A stretch of 64,000 bases of DNA from Hyphomonas sp. (GTDB lineage Bacteria; Pseudomonadota; Alphaproteobacteria; Caulobacterales; Hyphomonadaceae), in NCBI GenBank assembly GCA_013791775.1, contig VMTE01000049.1, positions 62,001 through 126,000 on the forward strand. Reading direction: 5' to 3'. Positions 49,237 through 57,612 of this stretch are shown one piece after another. A model generated the notes under the pieces. The model worked only from the letters and a program-made list of their open reading frames with translations. It did no database searches and had not been told where the DNA came from. How positions within the stretch are numbered: the stretch's first letter is position 1; each line of letters opens with the position of its first letter. The position numbers were made by a program, and so were the translations under genes.

Positions 49237-49934
49237 ACGATCATCCGGTAGCCGGAGCCGCGCGCCGTCTGGATCGTGTCTTCCGCCTTGCGTTCCAGCT
49301 GGCCCAGCTTCGTCCGCAGGCGGCTGATATAGGTTTCGAGCACCTTCTCACCTTCCTTGTGCGGCCGGCCAAACGCCTTGAGATAGAGTTCATCGCGCGA
49401 GACGACCCGCCCTTGTGCGTCAATCAGTGTGCCGAGCAACTGGAATTCGGCGTGGGTGAGGTCCACCTGCGCGCCGCCGTGAAGCAAGGCCCGGCGCGAG
49501 CGGTCAAATGTCACGCCGTTGATCATCACCGGCGCGTCCGCGATCTGTGTGCCCGGTGCGCGGCGGCGAACAAGGCGCGCCACCCGCGCATGAAGTTCCT
49601 TCATGCTGAGCGGCTTCAGCACATAATCGTCGATCCCCTGATTGATCAGGTCGGCGCGGAATTCGGTGCCGCCCCATCCGGACAGGACAATGATCGGTAC
49701 ATCGCTGAGGCGCCGGATGTCGCTGATGATCTGCGTGCCGGAGGCGTCCGGCAACTGCATGTCGAGGATCACGCAGTCGGCCGCCGCCAGACCGCCGGAA
49801 AACAGTACGGGCCTGAAGTCAGCATACCGCATGTAGGCATCGATTCGATCCGTCTCATCCGGCCAGCCAAGCTGGATGGTTTCGATCAGGTCTGCGTCGT
49901 CTTCTACGAGTATGATCTGCAAGGACTGCCTCAT
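49218..49934 (-). CDS. OmpR-family response regulator
   Basis: A 238-residue regulator: receiver with the acidic pair VEDD and phospho-acceptor Asp58 in VILDMQLPDASG and Lys in VLKPLS, then a winged-helix DNA-binding domain (DLTHAEFQLL, KVLETYISRLRTKLG, TARGSGYRM). ATG 49934 is the start; TTG 49940 is two codons earlier. The gene is convergent with the hybrid kinase and is its likely partner. Confidence 0.94.
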   Translation of the reverse strand: MRQSLQIILVEDDADLIETIQLGWPDETDRIDAYMRYADFRPVLFSGGLAAADCVILDMQLPDASGTQIISDIRRLSDVPIIVLSGWGGTEFRADLINQGIDDYVLKPLSMKELHARVARLVRRRAPGTQIADAPVMINGVTFDRSRRALLHGGAQVDLTHAEFQLLGTLIDAQGRVVSRDELYLKAFGRPHKEGEKVLETYISRLRTKLGQLERKAEDTIQTARGSGYRMIVQTSGS

Positions 49935-50030
49935 CAGCAATTTTGCCGCGATGCTTCGCGGCTCCCCGGGGCGAGTCTACACGCGAATCGAAACGCAAAT
50001 CAATTGAAGCACGCGCCCTCGTCCGGCCGC

Positions 50031-50369
50031 TCAGGCCGGCGGCGGTTTTCGCAGCAGGCTCGTGAGCGGAGCTGTTGCGGCCTGGTCGTCACTGGAGGCG
50101 ACGAACCGGGCGCCCAGCTGGTCGCCGCGTTGCCAGCGCTTCTCGCACGACCGCCGCTCGGGCACACCGGAATTGGGATTGAGGATGAGCAGGTCGAACC
50201 GGTCAGGCACCACGAACGGCGTGTTCAGCTTCACCTTGACGCCGCCGCCGGACAGGTCCCGGATTGTGACATCGTAAGTCACCTGATTCTCGCAGACAAT
50301 GCGCGCGCCTTTCAGCGCCCGTTGGCGCTGAAACTTCCGGGGAAACTGGGCGTCAGGCTCCGTCATCAT
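50031..50369 (-). CDS. PilZ-domain protein
   Basis: A 112-residue single PilZ domain. The c-di-GMP site is recognisable: the Arg-rich start RKFQRQRALKGAR in place of RxxxR, then DLSGGGVKV for (D/N)xSxxG. It may act as a c-di-GMP receptor, but the partner is unknown. ATGs at 50369 and 50366 are both possible. Confidence 0.87.
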   Translation of the reverse strand: MMTEPDAQFPRKFQRQRALKGARIVCENQVTYDVTIRDLSGGGVKVKLNTPFVVPDRFDLLILNPNSGVPERRSCEKRWQRGDQLGARFVASSDDQAATAPLTSLLRKPPPA

Positions 50370-50504
50370 GTTTCACTTGGTTTCAACCGCCGCGACACGC
50401 CGCGACCTGGATACTCAACCAAGCATTAATCGTACCACAGGTCTGGTTAAGACTTCGTCTCTTGATCCGCCGAAGCTGTAGGTCCGTCAACAGGATGGGC
50501 AGAT

Positions 50505-50542
50505 TTCAGAAAATGAGCCGGTGCTTGGGCAAGCACCGGCTC
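50505..50542 (-). terminator. Intrinsic terminator of efp
   Basis: A 12-bp perfect stem (GAGCCGGTGCTT with AAGCACCGGCTC) and a four-base loop, followed on the minus strand by ATTTTCTG. It lies 87 bp beyond the efp stop. Confidence 0.85.
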
Positions 50543-50628
50543 GGAGTACAGATGGAGAAGCTCGTAGGCTTCAGGATGTCTATGCGCGGGGGCGCACAAG
50601 GGTTCCCACCGCCGCAAAAAAACCGCGC

Positions 50629-51201
50629 CTAGTCCTTGGCGCGTTCCATGTAACTGCCGTCCTCGGTGTTCACGATCACGCGTGTGCCGACGCCGATATG
50701 GGCGGGCACCATGATGCGTGCGCCATTGTCCAGCTTCGCCGGCTTGTAGGAGCCCGACGCCGTCTGGCCTTTGACGACCGGTTCGGTCTCCACGATCTCG
50801 GCCGTGATGCGCGCGGGCAGGGTGAGCGAGACGGCCTCGCCGTTGAACATCTGCAGGATGACCGTCATGTTTTCCTGCAGGTAATGGGCGCTGTCGCCGA
50901 GCATCGCCGCCGGAACCACAACCTGCTCGTAATTGGCCGAGTTCATGAAGACGTAGTTTTCGCCTTCCATGTACAGGTAGGAGTGATCGACTTCCTCGAC
51001 ATAGGCCCGCTCGACCTTGTCGGATGTCTTGTAAGTATTGGAAATCTTGATGCCGTCCGAGATGCGGCGCATGTCGATCGTGGTGGTCGGCGTGCCTTTG
51101 CCGGGGCGGAAGGATTCCGCCTTGAGCACGACGTAGAGCTGACCGTCGGTGTATTCGATGATGTTGCCTTTGCGGATATCCGCAGCGATTTCAACGGCCA
51201 T
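50629..51201 (-). CDS. efp: Elongation factor P
   Basis: A 190-residue EF-P, the factor that rescues ribosomes at polyproline. Three beta-barrel domains are present. The modified loop has Lys35 in RPGKGTP, the residue beta-lysylated by EpmA in other bacteria. Both modifying enzymes, EpmA and EpmB, are encoded next door on the opposite strand, so this EF-P is of the lysylated type. Divergent from epmA, and terminated by a strong hairpin. Confidence 0.97.
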   Translation of the reverse strand: MAVEIAADIRKGNIIEYTDGQLYVVLKAESFRPGKGTPTTTIDMRRISDGIKISNTYKTSDKVERAYVEEVDHSYLYMEGENYVFMNSANYEQVVVPAAMLGDSAHYLQENMTVILQMFNGEAVSLTLPARITAEIVETEPVVKGQTASGSYKPAKLDNGARIMVPAHIGVGTRVIVNTEDGSYMERAKD

Positions 51202-51312
51202 GGGGCGTTCCTGAGTTGCGAGAGCGAAAGCGCCGCTATATACCGCCTCCGCGCCATTTGGCCAGCCATCGCGGCACTGGCCGGAGCTGGTATCGCCCTA
51301 CGGGAGCCGCCC

Positions 51313-52356
51313 CTGACCGCCGACACGTCTTCCTGGTGGTCGCCCGAGGCCCATGCCCGCCGCCGTGGCTACTTGTTGGCGCGCGGCGCCATCAAGGCCG
51401 CGCTGCGCGCCTGGTACGCGTCCGAAGGCTTCACCGAGACCGAATGCGGCCAGCTGCAGGTCTCGCCGGGCAACGAGGCGCACCTGCACGGCTTTGAAAC
51501 CGCCTTCGAGGCTGAAAACGGCGCCCGCACGCCGCTCTACCTGAACACCTCGCCCGAATTTGCCATGAAGAAGCTGCTCGCCGCCGGCGAGACGCGCATC
51601 TTCGATTTCGCCCGCGCCTTCCGCAACCGGGAAACCGGTGTGCGCCATGCGCCGGAGTTCACGATGCTGGAATGGTACCGGGCGAATGAGACCATCGAAG
51701 CGGTGATGGCCGACAGCGCCGCGCTCGCCCGCCTCGCCGCCGAGGCCGCCGGAACCCGCAGCCTCGCCTTCCGGGGCGCCGTCTGCGATCCCTTTGCCGA
51801 GCCGGAAGTTCTGACCCTCACCGGCGCCTTCGCCCGCCATGCCGGCATCGACCTCGAACCCGTCCTCACCGATGCCGCCGGCCTCGCCGCCGCCGCCCGC
51901 AAGGCCGGCATCGAAACCGCGCCGGGTGCCAGCTGGACCGACGTGTTCTCCGCCGTGCTCGTCACCCGGATCGAACCGAAACTGGGGCAGGGGCGTCTCA
52001 CCTTCCTGCACCGCTATCCCGTCAGCGAAGCCGCCCTCTCCCGTCCGTATCCGGAAGATCCGCGCTTTGCCGAGCGTTTCGAGCTCTATGCCTGCGGCGT
52101 CGAACTAGCCAACGGCTACCGCGAGCTGACCGATGCTGCCGCCCTGCGCGCCCGTCAGGTGGCCGAGATGGACCTCAAGCAGCAGGTCTACGGCGCGCGC
52201 TATCCGCTCGACGAAGACTTCATTGCCGCCGTCGCCGCCATGCCGGAGGCGAGCGGGGTCGCTCTCGGCTTCGACCGTCTGGTGATGCTCGCCGCCCATG
52301 CGCCGCAGATATCCGATGTCATCTGGACGCCGCTGCCTGTAGGAGTGCGGCCATGA
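51313..52356 (+). CDS. epmA: EF-P lysine ligase (EpmA), apparent CTG start
   Basis: A class II lysyl-tRNA-synthetase paralogue that attaches beta-lysine to EF-P Lys. About 347 residues. VSPGNEAHLH, TSPEFAMKK, RIFDFARAFRNRETG and HAPEFTMLEWYR are the class II motifs, and VALGFDRLVML closes the site. No ATG, GTG or TTG is in frame anywhere near the conserved start; the first conventional codon is TTG 51373, which would delete the first 20 residues including SSWWSP. CTG 51313 has GGGAG six bases upstream, which makes it the best start. Confidence 0.9.
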   Translation: MTADTSSWWSPEAHARRRGYLLARGAIKAALRAWYASEGFTETECGQLQVSPGNEAHLHGFETAFEAENGARTPLYLNTSPEFAMKKLLAAGETRIFDFARAFRNRETGVRHAPEFTMLEWYRANETIEAVMADSAALARLAAEAAGTRSLAFRGAVCDPFAEPEVLTLTGAFARHAGIDLEPVLTDAAGLAAAARKAGIETAPGASWTDVFSAVLVTRIEPKLGQGRLTFLHRYPVSEAALSRPYPEDPRFAERFELYACGVELANGYRELTDAAALRARQVAEMDLKQQVYGARYPLDEDFIAAVAAMPEASGVALGFDRLVMLAAHAPQISDVIWTPLPVGVRP

Positions 52357-53393
52357 TCGCCACCACGCTCCGCTCCGTTGCAGACCTCGTCGCCGCCGGT
52401 CTCGTCGCCGAGGGGCAGGCCGCGCGGCTTGCCGAGGTCGGCGCCGCCTATGCCATCGCGCTGCCCCGGCCGCTGGCGGCCCTGATTGATCCGGCCGACC
52501 CGGCTGATCCCATCCGCCGGCAATATGTTCCGTCGCCGGAAGAACTCGTCCGCCTGCCGGGCGAGTCCGATGACCCCATCGGGGACGCCCGCCATTCCCC
52601 CATCCCCGGCCTCGTCCACCGCTACCCGGACCGCGTACTGATCAAAGCCGCCTCGACCTGTCCGGTCTATTGCCGCTTCTGCTTCCGCCGCGAACGGGTC
52701 GGCCCGGACAAGGGCGAAGCCCTCACCAAAGGGGATTTCGACACACTCTTCGCCTATATCGCCGCGCATCCGGAGATTTTCGAAGTCATCCTCACCGGCG
52801 GCGACCCGCTGATGCTCTCGGCCGCCCGCGTGCGGGACATCACCCAGCGCCTCGAAGCCATCGATCATGTCAAGCTGATCCGCTGGCACACGCGCATGCC
52901 GGTCACCCGGCCGGACCGGATCACACCGGCCTATGCCGAAGCCCTGTCCAGCCCGGCAAAGGCGGTTTTCCTCGCCGTGCACGCCAACCATGCCAGCGAG
53001 TTTACCCCGGAGGCGGTTGCCGCCTGCCGTCGTCTTGCGGGGCAGGGCATCGCGCTCATCTCCCAATCGGTCCTGCTGCGCGGGGTCAATGACAGCGTTG
53101 AAGCGCTGGGCGACCTGATGCGCGCCTTCCTCGCCGTCGGCATCAAGCCCTATTACCTGCACCAGCTCGACGCCGCGCCCGGCACGGCGCATTTCCGTGT
53201 CCCGGTCGAAGAGGGCCAGCGCCTCGTGCGCGCCTTGCGCGATACCGCCTCGGGCCTCGCTGTGCCCCACTACGTGTTCGACATCCCGGGCGGCGTCTCG
53301 AAAGCCTCCCTCGCGCTCTCCGACATCGAGCGCAAGGATGATACCTGGTCGGTCCGCGGCCGCGACGGCGAGGCCTATCCGCTGGCGGATTGA
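52353..53393 (+). CDS. epmB: EF-P (R)-beta-lysine aminomutase (EpmB)
   Basis: A 346-residue radical-SAM lysine 2,3-aminomutase that makes (R)-beta-lysine for EpmA. The iron-sulfur cluster is CPVYCRFC (Cys near 103, 107 and 110), GGDPLML is a SAM-binding segment, and the PLP lysine is in GGVSK near the C-terminus. It overlaps epmA by ATGA, so efp, epmA and epmB form one functional unit. Its 3' end overlaps the convergent membrane gene by 19 bp. Confidence 0.95.
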   Translation: MIATTLRSVADLVAAGLVAEGQAARLAEVGAAYAIALPRPLAALIDPADPADPIRRQYVPSPEELVRLPGESDDPIGDARHSPIPGLVHRYPDRVLIKAASTCPVYCRFCFRRERVGPDKGEALTKGDFDTLFAYIAAHPEIFEVILTGGDPLMLSAARVRDITQRLEAIDHVKLIRWHTRMPVTRPDRITPAYAEALSSPAKAVFLAVHANHASEFTPEAVAACRRLAGQGIALISQSVLLRGVNDSVEALGDLMRAFLAVGIKPYYLHQLDAAPGTAHFRVPVEEGQRLVRALRDTASGLAVPHYVFDIPGGVSKASLALSDIERKDDTWSVRGRDGEAYPLAD

Positions 53394-54565
53394 TCCGTCC
53401 CGCGCCGCGCCAGGATCAGCAGTGCCACCAGCCCGATCGACGTCGCCTGGCTCGAGAAGAGTTCCAGCAGCACCGCAAACAACCAGCTCGGCAGCGCCGC
53501 GCGTTGCTCCGCCTGCAGAAGAATGTTGCCGCTGCCTTGCCCCAGCAGTTCGGCGTTCGCAGCTTCGATCTTGGCGTTCAGCTCATCGCGCCGCTTCGCA
53601 AGGCCAAGCTCGTTCTGCGCGTCGCGGTAAGGCTTCTGCTCGGTGCGCCCCACGCGTTCGACTTCGGCGATATAGGCTTCCAGCCCCTCCACCGAGCGTG
53701 TCTCGGGCGGGATGCCGTCCAGCTGCCGCCGCCAGTCGGCCACCTGCGCCTGCAGCACGTCGCGGTTGGTCGCCGCGCTGGTCACCTCGGCGGCGGCCGA
53801 CAGGTTGTTGGAATGGATGTAGATCTCGGTGCCGAGGATCGAGGCGCCAGCCCCGATCAGGGCAAACACCAGCGAGCGCAGGCTCTCCCCCCGCCGCCGG
53901 TTGGCCGCATGCCAGTAGACAAACGTGAACCCGCCGAACGAGACGATGGCCGCAATGATCCCCGCCGCGCCCCAGATGCGCCCCTGCGCCGGGTCCGCCA
54001 CGGTCGAGGCAAAGGCCTGGTAGTTGGCAAAGCCCGACAATCCCGCCGCCATCAGTCCGGCGATCACGAACACCAGCGCCAGTCCAACCACGATCAGCTT
54101 CTCGCCCGCGCCCCGCCGCCGCTCAGCCTGCGCAGCGCGGATCTCCTCCAGCCGGATCTCGCGCGCGGCCTTGATCTCCTCGGGGGAGGGCAGCTTCTCG
54201 GTCAGCAGTGTCACCTGCGGTTCGGTCCTGAGCACCGGATTGGTCGCCCGGATCGCCACCGAATAGCTCGCGTCCATCACTTCGGACGGGGGCGCCTCGT
54301 CGTCCGCCGTCCGTACCGGCACAAGGCTGCGCCCCGCTTCGACCTGCCGGATCAGCTCGCCGAGCCGCCCGGCCTCGCCGGTTGCCACGCAGGCATAGCT
54401 CGCCGTCTGCAGGTTCAGGTGCAGGTTGTTGTCGCCGGAGGCAATACAGTCGGCATGCAGCGGGCAGGGCGTGCGCACATCGGATACGTCCTGGCTCACC
54501 TCTTCGTCGAGGTCGAGCAACCGGGCCACATCCCGGATTTCCTTCAGGCGGCGCTCATCACTCAT
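53375..54565 (-). CDS. Membrane protein with CHC2-like N-terminus
   Basis: A 396-residue protein. The first 100 residues contain CPLHADC, then NLHLNLQTASYACVATG, a spacing like the DnaG CHC2 zinc finger, but the fourth ligand is replaced. A Lys/Arg/Glu-rich helix precedes four or five membrane segments, and a coiled-coil-like stretch (VADWRRQLDGI, KRRDELNAKIEAANAELL) lies between. No family is recognised. Start ATG 54565 (MSDERRLKE). Confidence 0.7.
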   Translation of the reverse strand: MSDERRLKEIRDVARLLDLDEEVSQDVSDVRTPCPLHADCIASGDNNLHLNLQTASYACVATGEAGRLGELIRQVEAGRSLVPVRTADDEAPPSEVMDASYSVAIRATNPVLRTEPQVTLLTEKLPSPEEIKAAREIRLEEIRAAQAERRRGAGEKLIVVGLALVFVIAGLMAAGLSGFANYQAFASTVADPAQGRIWGAAGIIAAIVSFGGFTFVYWHAANRRRGESLRSLVFALIGAGASILGTEIYIHSNNLSAAAEVTSAATNRDVLQAQVADWRRQLDGIPPETRSVEGLEAYIAEVERVGRTEQKPYRDAQNELGLAKRRDELNAKIEAANAELLGQGSGNILLQAEQRAALPSWLFAVLLELFSSQATSIGLVALLILARRGTDQSASG

Positions 54566-54701
54566 CTTGGCCCCAACTCCTCGCGTCCCCATCTAGACGA
54601 AACGGGGCGCTCCCGTCACCACCCTCGCGGCCCGACATCACACTTGCAGGAGCAGTGCCCGGGCGCGGCCACTTGCCCCTTTAACCCCGGCGCGAGAGGT
54701 C

Positions 54702-54716
54702 TTAATCAAGTCTTAA
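54702..54716 (+). promoter_or_regulatory. CtrA-type box TTAA-N7-TTAA
   Basis: A perfect TTAA (54702), seven bases, TTAA (54713), 76 bp before the desaturase start. CtrA, the cell-cycle regulator of alphaproteobacteria, binds this pattern. Confidence 0.6.
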
Positions 54717-54791
54717 GGGACCCGGCCCGAGACTGACCCCCTACAGGCACGGCCGTCCGCCATCCGGACGCCATCAAAGGACAGGACTGAC

Positions 54792-55682
54792 ATGACACCG
54801 CGCTCGCTCGCGATTCCGAAAAACTGGAAGACCTTCGACATTCCGAGCTTCTTCTCCGCCTTTGCCTATCCCGTGCTCGGGGTCGCCCTGTTCGTCACCA
54901 TCGTCCTGCTCGGCATCTTCATTTCCTCGCTCACTTTCCATTGGTGGTACGTGCCGCTGGCCCTCGGCGTCATCGCCTTCACCGTCTTCTGGTGCAACAT
55001 GGGCATCGGCCCGCTCCACCGCATCCTGCAGCACCGCGCCGGCGAGCTGGCGCCGCCTGCCCAGGTGCTCGCCATGATCAACCTGATGATCGCGATGCAG
55101 GGGCGCGTGCGCGACTGGGTGAACTATCACTCACAGCACCACCGCTTCGCCGATCAGCCGGGCGACCCGCACAACCCGTTCGAATCCAAGCGCTGGGCCT
55201 GGGTCGGCTGGATCCTGTTCCGCGACAAGAACGACACCGCGCGGCCCATGCCGATGTGGCTGAAGAAGCATCCGATCGTCGTCTGGATGGACCGGTTCTA
55301 CAATGAGCTGAGCCTCGTCATCCACTTCGTCATCCCCGCGATCATCTACCTGGTCGTCTGGGCGGCCGGCGGCTCGCTCGTGCTGACGGCGCTCCTGCAT
55401 GCCAGCGTCATCATCGGCCGCGCCATCCAGTTCCACGCCACCGTCTACGGCATCAATGTGCTCGGCCATCTGAAGACGCCTGCCTGGGCGGACCACATGA
55501 TGGCCCTGCTGACCGGCGGCGAAGCCTTTCACGATCACCACCATGCCGAGCCGGTCAGCGCGCTGCATCGGCCCCGCAAAGGAGTCTGGAACCGGATCGT
55601 CGATTATAACGGCACGGTGCTTCTCTTCCTCGAGAAGATCGGCTGGGTGCGAAACCTCAAGATCGCCCCGCAATTCGCTTGA
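54792..55682 (+). CDS. Fatty acid desaturase (acyl-CoA delta-9 type)
   Basis: A 296-residue integral membrane di-iron desaturase. The three His boxes are HRILQHR, HSQHH and HDHHH, with HRPRKG following. Four hydrophobic stretches match the family. It introduces a cis double bond into acyl chains of CoA or lipid; the position is inferred from family. The gene has a CtrA-type box upstream and a hairpin terminator downstream. Confidence 0.93.
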   Translation: MTPRSLAIPKNWKTFDIPSFFSAFAYPVLGVALFVTIVLLGIFISSLTFHWWYVPLALGVIAFTVFWCNMGIGPLHRILQHRAGELAPPAQVLAMINLMIAMQGRVRDWVNYHSQHHRFADQPGDPHNPFESKRWAWVGWILFRDKNDTARPMPMWLKKHPIVVWMDRFYNELSLVIHFVIPAIIYLVVWAAGGSLVLTALLHASVIIGRAIQFHATVYGINVLGHLKTPAWADHMMALLTGGEAFHDHHHAEPVSALHRPRKGVWNRIVDYNGTVLLFLEKIGWVRNLKIAPQFA

Positions 55683-55720
55683 GGGGCCTTGCGCCCTTCG
55701 CACGTGCAGCAACGAATTAT

Positions 55721-55756
55721 GGGAAGCGCCCCCTTTAACCGGGTGGGCGCTTTCCC
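55721..55756 (+). terminator. Intrinsic terminator after the desaturase
   Basis: GGGAAGCGCCC pairs with GGGCGCTTTCCC with one bulged base, then an ATTTC tail. It lies 38 bp after the stop. Confidence 0.75.
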
Positions 55757-55802
55757 ATTTCGGTTGTCCGGGGCGTGGGGGCGCATCGACGGAGGACCAC
55801 CC

Positions 55803-56486
55803 ATGACCGATCCACATCCGGGCGCCGGCGCACCGGCACAAACCCACGCCTATATCCTCCTCGACCGCACGGGATCGATGGGGTCCATCTGGACCGAGGC
55901 CCTCGGCTCGGTGAATGCCTATGCCGAGGCGCTGACCCAGCCTGCCGGCGGCGCCAGGCCCTCCGGGAATGACAAGATCACCCTCGCTGTGTTCGATCAC
56001 CATGACGGCCTCAAGTTCGACGTGCTGCGGCGCGGCGTGACGGCCGCCACCTGGAACAAGGTCACCGATGCCGAGGCGAGCCCGCGCGGCATGACCCCGC
56101 TGTTCGACTCCATCGCCCGCATCGTGGCACTCGCCGAAGGCGACGCCCCGCAGCGCGCCGTGATCGTCATCATGACCGACGGCGAGGAGAATGCCTCGAA
56201 GGAAGTGACGAAGGACGGCGCCAGGGCGGCGCTCGACCGGGCCCGCGCCAAGGGCTGGGAAGTCGTGTTCCTCGGCGCCGAGTTCGGCAAGTTTGCCGAT
56301 GCCGACGCGGTCGGCGTTATCCGGTCTAAGTCGATGGCCGTCAGCGCCGGCAGCATGGAACTCTCGATGCGCAAGCTCGCGTCGAAGAGCCGGAAGTATT
56401 TCGAAGCGGCCGAAACGATGGAGTTCAACGAGGAAGACCGCAAGGAATCCGGCGAAGACGACGTCAAGCGGCGCAAAGGCAAGTGA
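55803..56486 (+). CDS. VWA-domain protein, cytoplasmic
   Basis: A 227-residue von Willebrand A domain without signal peptide. The MIDAS is DRTGSM with a Thr in RGMTPLF and Asp in MTDGEEN, so metal binding is expected. FDVLRRGVTAATWNKVTDAE is shared with the next gene. The C-terminal tail is rich in charged residues (EEDRKESG). Function unknown. ATG 55803 follows GGAGGACC. Confidence 0.85.
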   Translation: MTDPHPGAGAPAQTHAYILLDRTGSMGSIWTEALGSVNAYAEALTQPAGGARPSGNDKITLAVFDHHDGLKFDVLRRGVTAATWNKVTDAEASPRGMTPLFDSIARIVALAEGDAPQRAVIVIMTDGEENASKEVTKDGARAALDRARAKGWEVVFLGAEFGKFADADAVGVIRSKSMAVSAGSMELSMRKLASKSRKYFEAAETMEFNEEDRKESGEDDVKRRKGK

Positions 56487-56533
56487 TCCGTCCCCGGACC
56501 TCTGCAGTCTGAACAGCTGTTCACCAAAAAGGA

Positions 56534-56565
56534 GGGCCGCCACGCAAATGGCGGCCCTTTTCCTT
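56534..56565 (+). terminator. Intrinsic terminator between the VWA genes
   Basis: A 10-bp perfect stem (AGGGCCGCCA with TGGCGGCCCT), loop CGCAAA, then TTTTCCTTT. It separates the two paralogous genes. Confidence 0.85.
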
Positions 56566-56648
56566 TGACCTGACGGATTCGCGACACAGACGCGCCGCAT
56601 TCACGGCGCAGCTTTCCTCCACCGCACACAAGGGAAGGGACGCACCCC

Positions 56649-57404
56649 ATGAAGATCTCCAGGACGCTCATCGCCATCGCCGCGGGCTTCGCGCTCGCCG
56701 CCACGTCGCAGGCCAAGATCCTGCCGAAACCCAGCAAGACCGACACGGTCCAATCCTACATCCTGCTCGACCGTACGGGCTCGATGGCCGACATCTGGGG
56801 CGAAGCGCTCACCTCCGTGAACGCCTATGCCGACAGCTTCGCCGCCGACACGCCCGGCGCCGAAATCGCCGGCGCCGACATCCGGACCGCCGTGACCCTC
56901 GCGGTCTTCGACCACCAGGACGGCATGCAGTTCGACGTGCTGCGCGACAAGGTCGATCCGGCGCACTGGAACAAGGTCACCGACGACGAGGCGAGCCCGC
57001 GCGGCATGACCCCGCTCTATGACGCCATCGGCCGCATCGTCAGCCGCGCCGAAGCCGACGCGCCGGAAAAAGCCGTCATCGTCATCATGACCGATGGTCT
57101 CGAAAACTCGTCCAGCGAGCTCACCAGGCAGGGCGCCAAGGCGGCGCTCGACCGGGCCCGTGCCCGGGGCTGGGAAGTCGTCTTCCTCGGCGCCGAATTC
57201 GCCAGCTTCTCGGACGCCGAAGCCGTCGGCATGGCCGCCTCGAAAACCATGGCCGTCGGTCAGGGCCAGATGCGCGAGTCGATGGACAACCTCGCCCAGA
57301 AAGCCCGCGCCTATGGCAAGGGCGCCGCGCCGGAAATCGAGTTCAATGCCGAAGACCGTGCCCTCGCCGACGAGGAAGCCGTCAAGGAACGTAAAGGCCA
57401 GTAA
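56649..57404 (+). CDS. VWA-domain protein, exported paralogue
   Basis: A 251-residue protein: signal peptide (MKISRTLIAIAAGFALAA, cut near SQA-K), then a VWA domain with the same MIDAS residues: DRTGSM, RGMTPLY and MTDGLEN. Identity to the upstream protein is high over the domain, including AALDRARARGWEVVFLGAEF. The exported copy lies in the periplasm, the other inside. The gene ends with its own hairpin. Confidence 0.85.
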   Translation: MKISRTLIAIAAGFALAATSQAKILPKPSKTDTVQSYILLDRTGSMADIWGEALTSVNAYADSFAADTPGAEIAGADIRTAVTLAVFDHQDGMQFDVLRDKVDPAHWNKVTDDEASPRGMTPLYDAIGRIVSRAEADAPEKAVIVIMTDGLENSSSELTRQGAKAALDRARARGWEVVFLGAEFASFSDAEAVGMAASKTMAVGQGQMRESMDNLAQKARAYGKGAAPEIEFNAEDRALADEEAVKERKGQ

Positions 57405-57469
57405 CGGCCCGCCTCTGCGGGGCCGGCTTATCCGGCCTTTCCCCGCAGCGCGGCCCACTCCGGACCAGG

Positions 57470-57502
57470 AAGCCCGTTCCACAAAAGGAACGGGCTTCAT
57501 TT
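57470..57502 (+). terminator. Intrinsic terminator after the exported VWA gene
   Basis: An 11-bp perfect stem (AAGCCCGTTCC with GGAACGGGCTT), loop ACAAAA, then CATTTTTG. Confidence 0.85.
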
Positions 57503-57612
57503 TTGCCGGGTGCTGCAGCGTGGGCATACAGGAATAGTTAATCCAGGCGCGCGATGATGATCCGGTCTGGGGGGGGCGCATGTGCGTCGTTCCGCCCGGC
57601 TGGGGTTACACA

